Shown one piece after another: positions 51,611-61,867 of a DNA stretch of 64,000 bases. The DNA lies in contig NZ_JABBGM010000005.1 of assembly GCF_012927405.1 (NCBI RefSeq), forward strand, positions 186,001 to 250,000, in the 5' to 3' direction. The position numbers were made by a program, and so were the translations under genes. A model generated the notes under the pieces. It had not been told where the DNA came from. It made no database searches and worked only from the letters and a program-made list of their open reading frames with translations. How positions within the stretch are numbered: position 1 is the stretch's first letter; each line of letters begins with the position of its first letter. The stretch comes from Novosphingobium olei. Its GTDB lineage: Bacteria; Pseudomonadota; Alphaproteobacteria; Sphingomonadales; Sphingomonadaceae.

Positions 51611-53454
51611 GCCGCCTGCCGCCGCCGAGCGTGAACCAGAAGACTGGCGAGCGCGGCCGGCGTGATACCGGCAAGCCTGCCGGCCGACGCCAGCGTGTCC
51701 GGCTGCGCGCGCTCCAGCCGTTCGACCATCTCGCGCGATAGGCCGGGCACTTCGCCATAGGGGAAGCCCGTGCCAAGCGGCACCGCATCGCTGGCGCGTA
51801 AGTCACGCAGTTCCGCATCCTGCCGCGCGAGATAAGGCGCATAGGCCGCGTCCTCTTCCACCTCTTCGACGAGGAGCGAATCGAACTCGCCCTCTCCCAA
51901 CCATGGCTGCAAGCCATCGAGCGAGACCTCGGGAAAGCGCAGCCATTCCATCAGCGATCGGCGCGCACCGTCGGCGCGCACCGAAATGCCTGCGCGCGCC
52001 ATCTCGCTGGGACTGACCACCTGCTCCAGCAGCACTTCGAGTTCGTCGCGCGACTGCTGGCGCGCCTGCCACCACTGCCGACGCTCCGCCCCCACGCACC
52101 CGAGATTGAGCGCCAGCGGCGTCAGCCGGGTGGCGGCATTGTTCGCCCGCAGCCGCAAGCGATATTCGGCACGCGCCGTCAGCATGCGGTACGGTTCGCT
52201 GACGCCATGCAGAGTGAGATCATCGATCATCACCGCCATGTAGGAATTGGCGCGATCAAGCGCAGGCCCTTCGCGCCCCAGCGCGGCAGCCGCAGCATGC
52301 ATCCCGGCGACGAGCCCTTGTGCCGCCGCCTCTTCATAGCCGGTGGTCCCGTTGATCTGCCCGGCGCAATAGAGACCCGGGATCGCCTTGACCTGAAGCC
52401 CGCGATCGAGCGCTCGCGGGTCAATGTGATCGTATTCGACCGCGTAGCCCGGCACGGTGATCTCGACCCGTTTAAGCCCTTCGATGCTGCGCATCATCGC
52501 CCATTGCACATCGGTGGGCAGCGACGTGGAAACACCGTTTGGATAGATCGTCGCGTCATCCAGACCTTCGGGCTCGAGAAACACCTGGTGGCCGTCGCGA
52601 TCGCCGAAGCGATGTATCTTGTCCTCGATCGACGGGCAGTAGCGCGGCCCCTGTGCGCCGATTGCGCCGGTGAACAGCGGCGAGCGATCGAGCCCAGCGC
52701 GAATGATGTCGTGTGTGCGGTGGTTGGTGCGGGCAATCGCGCAGAACACCTGGGGCACGGCTCGCGACCGGGTCAGCGGCGACATCGTCCACGGATCGAC
52801 GTCGCTCTCCTGTTCGGGCAGGCGCGCCCAATCAACGGTGCGACCATCGAGTCGCGGCGGCGTTCCCGTCTTGAGGCGCGCCATCGGCAGGTCTGCCCCG
52901 CGCAGCTGAACGGCAAGGCTATGCGCCGCGCTTTCGCCGATGCGCCCTCCCTCCATGCGCTCTTGCCCACGAAACAGCCGCCCGCCAAGAAACGTTCCGG
53001 TACACAGCACCACCGCGCGGGCCGCGAGCGCCGTGCCATCGGCGAGATCGGCACCGACCACACGGCCGCCTTCTAGCCGCAATGCAGCCACTTCGCCCGC
53101 GACCACGGTCAGACCGCCCTGCGCTGCGATCATCGTCTGGATCGCAGCCTTGAACAACTTGCGGTCCGCCTGGACGCGCGGCCCCTGCACTGCACTGCCC
53201 TTGCTACGGTTGAGCATGCGGTAATGGATCGCGGCGGCATCGGCCGCACGCGCGATCAAACCGTCGAAGGCATCGACCTCGCGCACAAGGTGGCCCTTGC
53301 CCAGACCGCCAATTGCAGGATTGCAGCTCATGGCCCCAATTGTGTCCGGGTCAAAGCTCACCAGCGCGGTGCGCGCGCCCATCCGTGCGGCGACAGCCGC
53401 AGCCTCGACGCCGGCGTGCCCGCCGCCGACAACAATGATGTCGAACTGGTGCAT
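51607..53454 (-). CDS. mnmG: tRNA uridine-5-carboxymethylaminomethyl modification enzyme MnmG
   Basis: A 615-residue FAD protein that with MnmE modifies U34 of several tRNAs. The dinucleotide fold is [95 protein letters not shown] and [20 protein letters not shown] are typical. It ends four bases into rsmG. A parS site at 53500 lies 46 bases before its ATG. In many alphaproteobacteria mnmE is directly next to it; here a sugar dehydrogenase gene on the other strand intervenes. Confidence 0.97.
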   Translation of the reverse strand: MHQFDIIVVGGGHAGVEAAAVAARMGARTALVSFDPDTIGAMSCNPAIGGLGKGHLVREVDAFDGLIARAADAAAIHYRMLNRSKGSAVQGPRVQADRKLFKAAIQTMIAAQGGLTVVAGEVAALRLEGGRVVGADLADGTALAARAVVLCTGTFLGGRLFRGQERMEGGRIGESAAHSLAVQLRGADLPMARLKTGTPPRLDGRTVDWARLPEQESDVDPWTMSPLTRSRAVPQVFCAIARTNHRTHDIIRAGLDRSPLFTGAIGAQGPRYCPSIEDKIHRFGDRDGHQVFLEPEGLDDATIYPNGVSTSLPTDVQWAMMRSIEGLKRVEITVPGYAVEYDHIDPRALDRGLQVKAIPGLYCAGQINGTTGYEEAAAQGLVAGMHAAAAALGREGPALDRANSYMAVMIDDLTLHGVSEPYRMLTARAEYRLRLRANNAATRLTPLALNLGCVGAERRQWWQARQQSRDELEVLLEQVVSPSEMARAGISVRADGARRSLMEWLRFPEVSLDGLQPWLGEGEFDSLLVEEVEEDAAYAPYLARQDAELRDLRASDAVPLGTGFPYGEVPGLSREMVERLERAQPDTLASAGRLAGITPAALASLLVHARRRQAA

Positions 53455-53499
53455 GGCGGCCGAATACGCGAAGTCGCTCGGCAGGTCAAAGCGGCGATA

Positions 53500-53515
53500 T
53501 GTTCCACGTGGAACA
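53500..53515. other. parS site upstream of mnmG
   Basis: TGTTCCACGTGGAACA in the gap between the divergent mnmG and sugar dehydrogenase starts; extended by one matching base at each side. Confidence 0.9.
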
Positions 53516-53595
53516 TTGGCTGCCCGAGAAGGGCAATGGACCGGGAGCAGAGATCGCAGTGGAATTGCTGCCCGTCTGCTCCTAGGTTCGATGCC

Positions 53596-55059
53596 ATGAC
53601 ACGTTTCCGCAAGATCATCCTCGGCCTTCTCGTCATCCTCGTGGCGCTGGGCCTTTTCGTCGCCTGGGTCCTTCGGGGCAGTCCCGCAGAGTATTCCCTG
53701 GCCGACACCACCGGGCCCAAGCCCAAGCTTGCCGAGCCGGACCCGCAGACCTTCCCGACGCTGGGCCTTGCCAAGCCGATCGGCTGGGGCGCCAACGAAA
53801 CACCGGTGGCCGGCAAGGGGCTAGTCGTGACGCGCTTTGCCGATGGGCTCGACCATCCGCGCAGCGTCGTGGTGCTGGCCAACGGCGACGTGCTCGTCGC
53901 CGAGACCAATGCGCCGCCATCGCGCGGTCCGGGCGGCCTGACCGGTCTGGTGATGAACTATCTGTTCAAGACGGTCGGCGCGGGAGATCCCTCCCCCAAC
54001 AAGATCGTGATCCTTCGCGATGCCAATCACGACGGCAAGGCTGAGCAGAAAATTGTGATGGAGAACCCGGCGCTCAACTCGCCGTTCGGCATGGTCATTC
54101 GCGAAGGGCGCCTCTATGTCGCCAACAACGACGCGGTAGTTTCCTGGCCATTCGTAGCCGGGCAGACATCGCTGCAGGGCAAGCCTGAAAAGCTGATGGA
54201 CCTGCCCGCAGGCGGGATGCACTGGGTGCGCAACATGGCGCTGACGCCCGATGGCCAGAAGCTTTACGTTACGGTGGGATCGTCTTCGAACATTGCCGAG
54301 AATGGCGTCGACCAGGAGCGCGGCCGCGCCGCGATTCACGAGTACGACTTCGCCAAGAAGAGCGAGCGCGAATACGCCTCTGGCTTGCGCAACCCTAACG
54401 GGCTCGACTTCAATCCCCGCACGGGCGAGCTGTGGACCGTGGTCAACGAACGCGACATGCTCGGATCGGACCTCGTGCCCGATTATCTCGCCAGCGTGCC
54501 GCTCGGCGCGACGTTCGGTTGGCCCTGGGCCTATTGGAAGAAGAACATCGATTGGCGCGTGAAGGAGCCGATGCCCGACTACATGTTGGAGTACGTGCGC
54601 AAGCCCGACTACGCGCTGGGCGCCCACACTGCCCCGCTTGGCTTGGCGTTCTCGCGCGGCGGCAACGTGATGGGAGCGCAGTTCGCCAGCGGCGCCTTCA
54701 TTGCACGGCATGGCTCGTGGAACCGCAAGCCGCTGTCGGGTTATGACGTCATCTTCGTGGGCTTCGACGATCGCGGCAATGTCCTGCCCAACCAGCCGAT
54801 ACCGGTGCTGACCGGTTTCCTGACGGCCGACGGCAAGGCGAAGGGACGACCGACCTGGGTCGCCTTTGCCCAAGACGGGGCGCTGCTGGTCAGCGACGAT
54901 ACCGGCGGGGTGATCTGGCGCGTGAGCTCGCCGGGCGCCAAGCCCGCTGCGGCCATCGCCGCGATCCCATCGGGCACGATGCCGCCTGAAGGCAAGGCGG
55001 GCGTGAAGTACATGGCAAGTCCGAACGCCGATTCGGATCTAGTGAAGCCGAAGCCCTGA
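53596..55059 (+). CDS. sorbosone dehydrogenase-like PQQ beta-propeller protein
   Basis: A 487-residue protein with an N-terminal membrane anchor ([20 protein letters not shown]) and a six-bladed propeller related to L-sorbosone and soluble glucose dehydrogenases. Blade motifs include [91 protein letters not shown] and [14 protein letters not shown] or calcium ligands cannot be confirmed by eye; the substrate is unknown. It is on the strand opposite mnmE and mnmG and lies between two parS sites (53500 and 55075). Confidence 0.88.
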   Translation: MTRFRKIILGLLVILVALGLFVAWVLRGSPAEYSLADTTGPKPKLAEPDPQTFPTLGLAKPIGWGANETPVAGKGLVVTRFADGLDHPRSVVVLANGDVLVAETNAPPSRGPGGLTGLVMNYLFKTVGAGDPSPNKIVILRDANHDGKAEQKIVMENPALNSPFGMVIREGRLYVANNDAVVSWPFVAGQTSLQGKPEKLMDLPAGGMHWVRNMALTPDGQKLYVTVGSSSNIAENGVDQERGRAAIHEYDFAKKSEREYASGLRNPNGLDFNPRTGELWTVVNERDMLGSDLVPDYLASVPLGATFGWPWAYWKKNIDWRVKEPMPDYMLEYVRKPDYALGAHTAPLGLAFSRGGNVMGAQFASGAFIARHGSWNRKPLSGYDVIFVGFDDRGNVLPNQPIPVLTGFLTADGKAKGRPTWVAFAQDGALLVSDDTGGVIWRVSSPGAKPAAAIAAIPSGTMPPEGKAGVKYMASPNADSDLVKPKP

Positions 55060-55074
55060 TCCAGATCGTCGCGA

Positions 55075-55090
55075 TGTTCCACGTGGAACA
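55075..55090. other. parS site between the sugar dehydrogenase gene and mnmE
   Basis: TGTTCCACGTGGAACA, extended to a 22-base palindrome at 55072-55093. It lies 15 bases after the dehydrogenase stop. Confidence 0.9.
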
Positions 55091-55107
55091 TCGTTTGCGA
55101 TCCTGAT

Positions 55108-55138
55108 GCGCCCTCCCGACTTGTCGGGGGGGCGCTTT
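55108..55138 (+). terminator. terminator at the convergent dehydrogenase/mnmE ends
   Basis: A 13-base GC-rich stem, 55108-55120 with 55123-55135 (one G-U pair), has a very tight TT loop and is followed on the plus strand by TTTCATTT. It probably ends the plus-strand transcript; it may also act on mnmE RNA with Rho. Confidence 0.75.
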
Positions 55139-56439
55139 CATTTGCCGATGCAGAAGCGCCCGAACAGCGCGTCGAGCATGTCTTCGGTGCCGGTGCGGCC
55201 GACAAGCGCGTCGAGCGCCCGCCGTCCGAGCCGTAGCTGCTCGGCGGCAAGCAGCGGGTCGCGCTCGTCGGGCGCCAGCAAAACCGAAGCGGCGACATCG
55301 GACAGCAGCCGATGCTGGCGCGTATTGAGCGCCGCTTCGCCGGGCTTGGGCAGCGCGGAACGCGCATGGGCAACCAGAGCATTCCGCAACGCGGCAAGGC
55401 CCTGTCCGGTCAAAGCCGAAACGCGGCACACCGGCGCCGACTTGGCCGAAGTGTCATCCCGGTCGGCCTGTGCCTCGATCTCCCACAGCGCCGCACCTTG
55501 TGGCCCCTCGCCTTCGGGCCCCAGCCACAAGACCAGGTCGGCGCTTGCCGCCTCGGCCAGCGCACGCGCGATGCCGATCCGCTCGATCTCGCCTGCGCCA
55601 TCGTCGCGCAGGCCGGCGGTGTCGGCGAAAGTGAAAGGGACGCCATCGAGTGCAACGCTGCGGGTCAGAACATCGCGCGTGGTGCCCGCTTGGGGCGCGG
55701 TGATCGCCGCCTCGGCTTCCACGAGCGCGTTGAACAAGGTGGACTTGCCCGCATTGGGCGGCCCGGCGAGTACGACGCGGAAGCCTTCGCGCAAGGGTTC
55801 GGCGCGCGGGCGCGAAAGCCATGCGCCGATCTCGCTGGCCAGCGCGGTGCAACCTGCAGCAAAACCTTCCGGCAGGGCCCCGATGCCATCGCCGACATCG
55901 TCCTCGTCGCTGAAGTCCAGCGCTGCCTCGAGCTGCGCCGAGAGCGAGAGAAGACTTGTTCGCCAATCGTTTACTGCACGCGACAGCACGCCTGACGCCA
56001 TGGCCTGGGCCGCACGACGCTGCAGTTCGGTCTCGGCCGAGAGCAAGTCGGCAAGGCCCTCCGCCTCGGCCAGATCAATGCGGCCGTTGGCGAAGGCGCG
56101 GCGGGTAAATTCGCCCGGCTCGGCGCGCCGCAAGTCAGGTATACGGGCTAGTGCGGCCTCCACCGCCGCCACCACAGCGCGGCCGCCATGCAGGTGAAGC
56201 TCGACACTGTCCTCACCGGTCGCCGTGGCGGGGCCAGGCAGCCACAGCACCAGCGTGCTATCCAGCAGCTCGCCGCTTTGTGGGTCGGTCAGCACGGCAA
56301 GGCTGGCACGGCGTGGGTGTGGAAGGCGCCCGGCCAGCGCGAAGAGCGCGTCACCGGCGGCGGGCCCGCTAATGCGGACGACGGCGATGGCAGCCGGCGG
56401 TGCGCCCGAGGACAGCGCGAAGATCGTGTCGATGGCCAT
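55138..56439 (-). CDS. mnmE: tRNA modification GTPase MnmE
   Basis: A 433-residue GTPase that works with MnmG on U34 of tRNA. The N-terminal domain is MAIDTIFALSSGAPPAAIAV to AEPGEFTRRAFANGRIDLAE. The helical domain and the G domain follow with GPPNAGKSTLFNALVEAEAA (G1), GTTRDVLTRSVALDG (G2) and FADTAGLRDDGAGEIERIGI (G3). It ends in the terminal catalytic C-x-x-K (FCIGK). ATG 56439 is chosen by homology. It lies near the three-gene rsmG-parA-parB unit. Confidence 0.96.
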   Translation of the reverse strand: MAIDTIFALSSGAPPAAIAVVRISGPAAGDALFALAGRLPHPRRASLAVLTDPQSGELLDSTLVLWLPGPATATGEDSVELHLHGGRAVVAAVEAALARIPDLRRAEPGEFTRRAFANGRIDLAEAEGLADLLSAETELQRRAAQAMASGVLSRAVNDWRTSLLSLSAQLEAALDFSDEDDVGDGIGALPEGFAAGCTALASEIGAWLSRPRAEPLREGFRVVLAGPPNAGKSTLFNALVEAEAAITAPQAGTTRDVLTRSVALDGVPFTFADTAGLRDDGAGEIERIGIARALAEAASADLVLWLGPEGEGPQGAALWEIEAQADRDDTSAKSAPVCRVSALTGQGLAALRNALVAHARSALPKPGEAALNTRQHRLLSDVAASVLLAPDERDPLLAAEQLRLGRRALDALVGRTGTEDMLDALFGRFCIGK

Positions 56440-56474
56440 GTCGCCCGCCGTCCTACGAGCGGGGGCGCCCGGGC

Positions 56475-56741
56475 TCAATCCTTCTTCGGGTTGGCCGCCT
56501 TGAACCCGGCCATCGCCGCGCCCGCGCCTTGCTCCATGAACTGCCTGAACAGGTTCATCCCGATTTCGCCCATCGGTGCCAGCTGCTTGGCCATGCCCGA
56601 AAGCTGGTCCATCGAGGTGACCCCCTTCATCGCGTTGGCGATGGCATCGACATAGACGTCGTTGGCCTTGGACACGTCGGGCAGGCCGAGGAAGCGGCGC
56701 GCCTCTTCGGGGGTGCAGTCGATTTCGACATTCACTTTCAT
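56475..56741 (-). CDS. DUF6489-like small protein
   Basis: An 88-residue protein beginning MKVNVEIDCTPEEARRFLGL and continuing PDVSKANDVYVDAIANAMKG, then a helical C-terminus ending in FKAANPKKD. I recall this as a short family common in sphingomonads next to mnmE; no function is established. It is upstream of mnmE on the same strand with a gap of about 35 bases. Confidence 0.8.
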   Translation of the reverse strand: MKVNVEIDCTPEEARRFLGLPDVSKANDVYVDAIANAMKGVTSMDQLSGMAKQLAPMGEIGMNLFRQFMEQGAGAAMAGFKAANPKKD

Positions 56742-56880
56742 CGCGCGCTTCTCTCCATCACCGCCTCGGAACCCTAGTGGGTTTCAAGACCTTGCAAGAC
56801 TGTCACTTGCGCTTGGCAAAGTCCATCGGCGCGGCCAAGCTCGCGTTCGACCAACGCATGACGCAATCAGGATGAAGACC

Positions 56881-57579
56881 ATGGGTGAGAAGACGACCAT
56901 TCCCGAATTCCACGGCGAGGGCGAGATTCCCGTCTACGTCGCACGGCCCGAGGGCCAGAGCGAAGCCGCGATCATCGTGGTGCCCGAAATCTTCGGGGTG
57001 AACGAAGGTATCCGGCAGAAGTGCGAAAACTGGGCCAAGAAGGGCTATGTCGCGCTCGCTCCGGACATTTTCTGGCGCTTTGCCCCCGGCGTGGAGCTGA
57101 GCCCGGATGTGCCCGAGCAGATGCAGGAAGCGTTCGGTTATTTCCAGCAGTACGACGCCGACGATGGCGTGAAGGACATCGAGGCGGCGATCCGCTGGCT
57201 GCGCCATGAACAAGCGGTCGACAAGGTCGGCCTCGTCGGCTTCTGCCTTGGCGGCCGGCTCGCCTACATGGCGGCTGCGCGCACCGACATCGACGCCTCG
57301 GTCGGCTACTATGGCGTAATGATCGACCAGATGCTGGGGGAAGCACATGCGATCGCCAACCCGCTCCTGTTGCACATCCCGACCGCCGACCACTTCGTCG
57401 GCCCGGAAGCGCAGAAGGCGATCCACGACGGGTTGGACGCGCACCCGAAGGTGACGCTGCACGACTACGAGGGACTCGACCACGGCTTTGCCGCAGAGCT
57501 GGGCAACCGCCGCGATGAAGCCGGTGCGCAACTGGCGGACAGCCGCACTGAGGCGTTCCTGGCGGCGCATCTCAGGTAA
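56881..57579 (+). CDS. dienelactone hydrolase family protein
   Basis: A 232-residue alpha/beta hydrolase of the DLH family. The nucleophile is Cys in VGLVGFCLGGRLAYMAAART; IIVVPEIFGVNEGIRQKCEN, GYVALAPDIFWRFAPG, the Asp in IPTADHFVGPE and the His in DYEGLDHGFA complete the triad. An ATG nine bases earlier (56872) is also possible; AGGA is better placed for 56881. It may hydrolyse lactones or esters; no degradation cluster is beside it. Confidence 0.92.
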   Translation: MGEKTTIPEFHGEGEIPVYVARPEGQSEAAIIVVPEIFGVNEGIRQKCENWAKKGYVALAPDIFWRFAPGVELSPDVPEQMQEAFGYFQQYDADDGVKDIEAAIRWLRHEQAVDKVGLVGFCLGGRLAYMAAARTDIDASVGYYGVMIDQMLGEAHAIANPLLLHIPTADHFVGPEAQKAIHDGLDAHPKVTLHDYEGLDHGFAAELGNRRDEAGAQLADSRTEAFLAAHLR

Positions 57580-57650
57580 CGACGACACGGACGGCTGCGG
57601 GGGCGCACGCGTCACCGCAGTCGCTTATGCAAGGGAGAGGGAGAAAGACG

Positions 57651-58034
57651 ATGCAACTGGGCCTGGGTGCATGGCACCGCTACATGCAGAGCGGCGATCC
57701 GGCGCTGCTGGAAGAGCTGATCCACCCCGACGCGGTGTTCCATTCGCCGGTGGTGCACACGCCGCAGGCCGGGCGCGAGATCGTGATGAAATATCTGCTC
57801 GCCGCCGGTGAAGTGCTCGGCAACGAGAGCTTCGCCTATGTGCGCGAGATCGTCGATGGCGAGAACGTGGTGCTCGAATTCGTCAACGAGCTCGACGGGA
57901 TCAAGATCAACGGCATCGACATGATCCGCTTCGACCTGGAAGGCCGGATCATCGATTTCAAGGTCATGGTCCGCCCGCTGAAGGCGATCAACAAGGTATG
58001 GGAACAGATGGGCGCGCAGCTTCAGAAGATGTGA
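57651..58034 (+). CDS. SnoaL/NTF2-like protein
   Basis: A 127-residue cone-fold protein of the SnoaL/NTF2 superfamily. Features are MQLGLGAWHRYMQSGDPALL, ELIHPDAVFHSPVVHTPQAG, FAYVREIVDGENVVLEFVNE and GIDMIRFDLEGRIIDFKVMV. GGGAGAAAGACG precedes the ATG. It follows the DLH hydrolase by 72 bases and may be co-transcribed. Such proteins include isomerases, hydrolases and binding domains; no catalytic set can be fixed. Confidence 0.87.
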   Translation: MQLGLGAWHRYMQSGDPALLEELIHPDAVFHSPVVHTPQAGREIVMKYLLAAGEVLGNESFAYVREIVDGENVVLEFVNELDGIKINGIDMIRFDLEGRIIDFKVMVRPLKAINKVWEQMGAQLQKM

Positions 58035-58052
58035 AGCGATCGCTACCAACAA

Positions 58053-58078
58053 AAAAGGGGGCCGATCGGCCCCCTTTT
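58053..58078. terminator. bidirectional palindromic terminator between SnoaL gene and rho
   Basis: A perfect 26-base palindrome at 58053-58078: an 11-base stem of AAAAGGGGGCC and its complement around a GATC loop. The A and T runs at its ends make it usable on both strands. It lies three bases before the rho stop. Confidence 0.92.
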
Positions 58079-58081
58079 CCT

Positions 58082-59338
<1,257 letters not shown>

Positions 59339-59589
59339 TTTCGTCGTTTCCGAAAAAGGATGGGCCGAACCGGCAAGGTCTTGGGGCTTGGGGAAAGCGG
59401 ACCTGTACGTGGGCGCAAACGGAAGAGCGCCATTGCCGGAAAGCGCGTTTGCCATAAGCCGGGCCCGGCGAGAGGTCAATCCGCAGCGATCGCGCGGAAC
59501 GCCGCCTGCGGCCACGGCGTTGCCATCAGGTACGAAATGCGCGTCGAGCGGCGCGCCAGCACGTCACGGCAGCAAGAGAGAGATACCCG

Positions 59590-59751
59590 ATGAGCGTTCA
59601 CCTGCCCCCGCGCAAGACCGCCTTTCCTCGCCCTGAGGCGCGCCCCGCCCCCGCCCATGCCTGGGGATCGCAGTGGAAGTACCTGCATCGTTCCCCGCGC
59701 GTCCTGCTGCGCGACGCGATGCGGAACGGCTTGCGCCGCTTGCGCGGCTGA
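59590..59751 (+). CDS. possible 53-residue Arg/Pro-rich protein
   Basis: A short frame, ATG 59590 to TGA 59751, begins MSVHLPPRKTAFPRPEARPA and ends in an Arg-rich segment (LLRDAMRNGLRRLRG). A purine-rich stretch (GCAAGAGAGAGAT) stands before the ATG. It occupies the gap between the divergent rho and convergent hemJ genes. No family is recognised. It could be translated or be chance; codon bias is consistent but the length is short. Confidence 0.4.
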   Translation: MSVHLPPRKTAFPRPEARPAPAHAWGSQWKYLHRSPRVLLRDAMRNGLRRLRG

Positions 59752-59768
59752 GACCCGCTCCCGCGCCG

Positions 59769-60212
59769 TCAGCCGAACGGCTTGAGGATCACCAGGATCA
59801 CGATAAGGGCCGCGGTCACGCCCGGCACCTCATTCAGCATGCGCAGGCGACGTCCGGTGAGCTTGGCCTGGCCCTGCCACAGCGCCCGGGCATAGCCCGC
59901 AAGCCAGAAGTGGTAGGCCGTAAGCAGCAGGACCAGCGCCAGCTTGGCGTGGAACCACGGTTGCTGAAACGCACCGATGGTCATGGCGAGCGCGAGCCCC
60001 AACACCCAGACCACGACCAGCGCGGGCCAGAGGATGATCTTGAGCAGCTTGCGTTCGCGATCGGACCACGTGGCGTGCATCGCCCCGGCAAGACCGTCTT
60101 CCTGATGGTAGACGAAATATCGCGGCAGCATGAACAGCCCCGCCATCCAGAAGATCACGAAGATGACATGGCCGGCCTTGAGCCAGAGATAGAGCATCGA
60201 CAGCACCTGCAT
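59769..60212 (-). CDS. hemJ: protoporphyrinogen IX oxidase HemJ
   Basis: A 147-residue four-span membrane protein of the HemJ family that oxidises protoporphyrinogen IX in haem synthesis. Motifs are YLWLKAGHVIFVIFWMAGLF, LPRYFVYHQE, ERKLLKIILWPALVVVWVLG, WFHAKLALVLLLTAYHFWL and RMLNEVPGVTAALIVILVIL, including the conserved His and Arg residues. ATG 60212 is chosen; a later ATG at 60197 is possible. rho and hemJ neighbour each other in many alphaproteobacteria, usually with hemE, which is not seen here. Confidence 0.93.
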   Translation of the reverse strand: MQVLSMLYLWLKAGHVIFVIFWMAGLFMLPRYFVYHQEDGLAGAMHATWSDRERKLLKIILWPALVVVWVLGLALAMTIGAFQQPWFHAKLALVLLLTAYHFWLAGYARALWQGQAKLTGRRLRMLNEVPGVTAALIVILVILKPFG

Positions 60213-60308
60213 ATGGACCCGTCCGGTTGGTGTTCCGCTGGCCCCTGTTACATGGGGGCTTTCGGGGCTGGATGAAGGGTTGGCAAGACCCGACTTTCGG
60301 GAAGGCAT

Positions 60309-61793
60309 TCAGGCGAGCGCGCCCAGCCGCTCTGCCAGCTCGTCGGCCTGGAGGCGATCGAAGCGCAGGCCGAGCTTCGAGCGTCGCCACAGCACGTCCT
60401 GCGCCGTCATCGCCCATTCGCGCGTCACGAGGTGGTCGAGCTCCGCCTCGGACAACCCATGGCCCAGATCGCGGCCCATGTCGGCCCGGGCAAAGCGCAG
60501 CGCCTCCGTGCCATAGGCCCGCGCCAGCCGGTGCGCGGTCCCGGGGGGCAGGTTGCGCACGATGGCGGCGATTTCCTGTTCGATCGGCAGGACATTGTCC
60601 GCTTCATCAAGGCCATCCGGCTTGAAATCGCCGCCCGGAAGCGGCGCGGTCGCCGTCCAGCCGGCATTCGCCTCGATCCCCAGCCGTTCGAGCGCGGCTT
60701 CGGCCAGCGTGCGGTGCGTGGTGATCTTGCCGCCCAGCACAGTGAGCAGCGGCGCCGAATGCGCATCGGGGCCACGATCGAGATCGAACTGGTAGCCGCG
60801 GGTCGCCGCCTCGGGCTTGCCGCTGCCATCGTCGGCCAGAAGGCGTACGCCGGCATAGGACCAGACGACATCCGCCGGCGTCGGCGCATAGCGGAAATAG
60901 CGCGCAGCGGCATCACACAGGTAGGCGATTTCAGCATCGCTTGCGCGCGGGGGATCGGCATCTGCACCCTCTTCGGAATCGGTGGTGCCGATAAGCGTGA
61001 AGCGGTGTTCGTAAGGGATGGCGAAGCAGATCCGGCCATCGGGCAGCTGCAGGAACAGAGCGCGCGGATCGTCATGCAGGCGCGGCACCACGATATGCGA
61101 ACCACGCACCCGGCGCAGCAGGCGCGGCTTCGCTTCGTGCGCACGGTCGAGCACGCCGCCGACCTGCGGGCCGGCCGCATTGACGACCATGGCCGCGCGA
61201 AACGGCTCGCCACCATTCGGACCGCCCGTCTCGATCCGCCAGCCGCTGCCTTCGCGCGCCAGCCGGGTCACTTCGCACCGCGTGACGACTTCGGCGCCGC
61301 GATCGGCGGCATCGCGCGCCAGCAGGACGACAAGGCGCGCATCGTCCACCCAGCAATCGGAGTATTCGAACCCGGAGCGGATCCTTTCGCGCAGCCCCAT
61401 CTCGCCGGTCAGGTCCACGCGCGTCGCGGGGGGCAGAGCCTCGCGCCCGCCGATATGGTCGTAGAGCCAGAGCCCGGCGCGCAGCATCCACGCCGGGCGC
61501 CCGTCGTTCACCAGCGGCAGCACGAAGCGCATCGGCCAGACGATGTGGGGCGCAATGCGCCACAGCACCTCGCGTTCGCGCAGCGCCTCTCGCACCAGGC
61601 TGAATTCGCGATGCTCCAGATATCGCAGGCCGCCATGGATCAGCTTGGTCGAGGCCGAGGACGTTCCCTGCGCTAGATCGCCACGTTCGAGCAAAAGCAC
61701 CGACAGGCCACGCCCGGCGGCATCGCGGGCGATCGCCGCACCGTTCACCCCGCCCCCGATCACGGCAAGGTCATAGAGGAAGGGCGGCTCCAT
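60309..61793 (-). CDS. glpD: aerobic glycerol-3-phosphate dehydrogenase
   Basis: A 494-residue FAD enzyme that oxidises glycerol 3-phosphate to DHAP and feeds electrons into the quinone pool. The FAD fold is LYDLAVIGGGVNGAAIARDA; TSSASTKLIHGGLRYLEHRE, VLPLVNDGRPAWMLRAGLWL, AAMVVNAAGPQVGGVLD, IPYEHRFTLIGTTDSEEGAD and the C-terminal DVLWRRSKLGLRF are typical. ATG 61793 is chosen of three candidates (61802, 61829). No glycerol kinase or facilitator is beside it. Confidence 0.95.
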   Translation of the reverse strand: MEPPFLYDLAVIGGGVNGAAIARDAAGRGLSVLLLERGDLAQGTSSASTKLIHGGLRYLEHREFSLVREALREREVLWRIAPHIVWPMRFVLPLVNDGRPAWMLRAGLWLYDHIGGREALPPATRVDLTGEMGLRERIRSGFEYSDCWVDDARLVVLLARDAADRGAEVVTRCEVTRLAREGSGWRIETGGPNGGEPFRAAMVVNAAGPQVGGVLDRAHEAKPRLLRRVRGSHIVVPRLHDDPRALFLQLPDGRICFAIPYEHRFTLIGTTDSEEGADADPPRASDAEIAYLCDAAARYFRYAPTPADVVWSYAGVRLLADDGSGKPEAATRGYQFDLDRGPDAHSAPLLTVLGGKITTHRTLAEAALERLGIEANAGWTATAPLPGGDFKPDGLDEADNVLPIEQEIAAIVRNLPPGTAHRLARAYGTEALRFARADMGRDLGHGLSEAELDHLVTREWAMTAQDVLWRRSKLGLRFDRLQADELAERLGALA

Positions 61794-61867
61794 GGCGGGC
61801 ATCCTGCGCTGCAATCGCCGACCATGCAATATTGCTTCCGGGGGATTGCGTCCCCATACCCTTATGG

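Noticed and set aside
60064..60080. CCACGTGG in hemJ as a further parS
   Set aside because: Only the eight-base centre matches; the flanking TGTT and AACA are missing.
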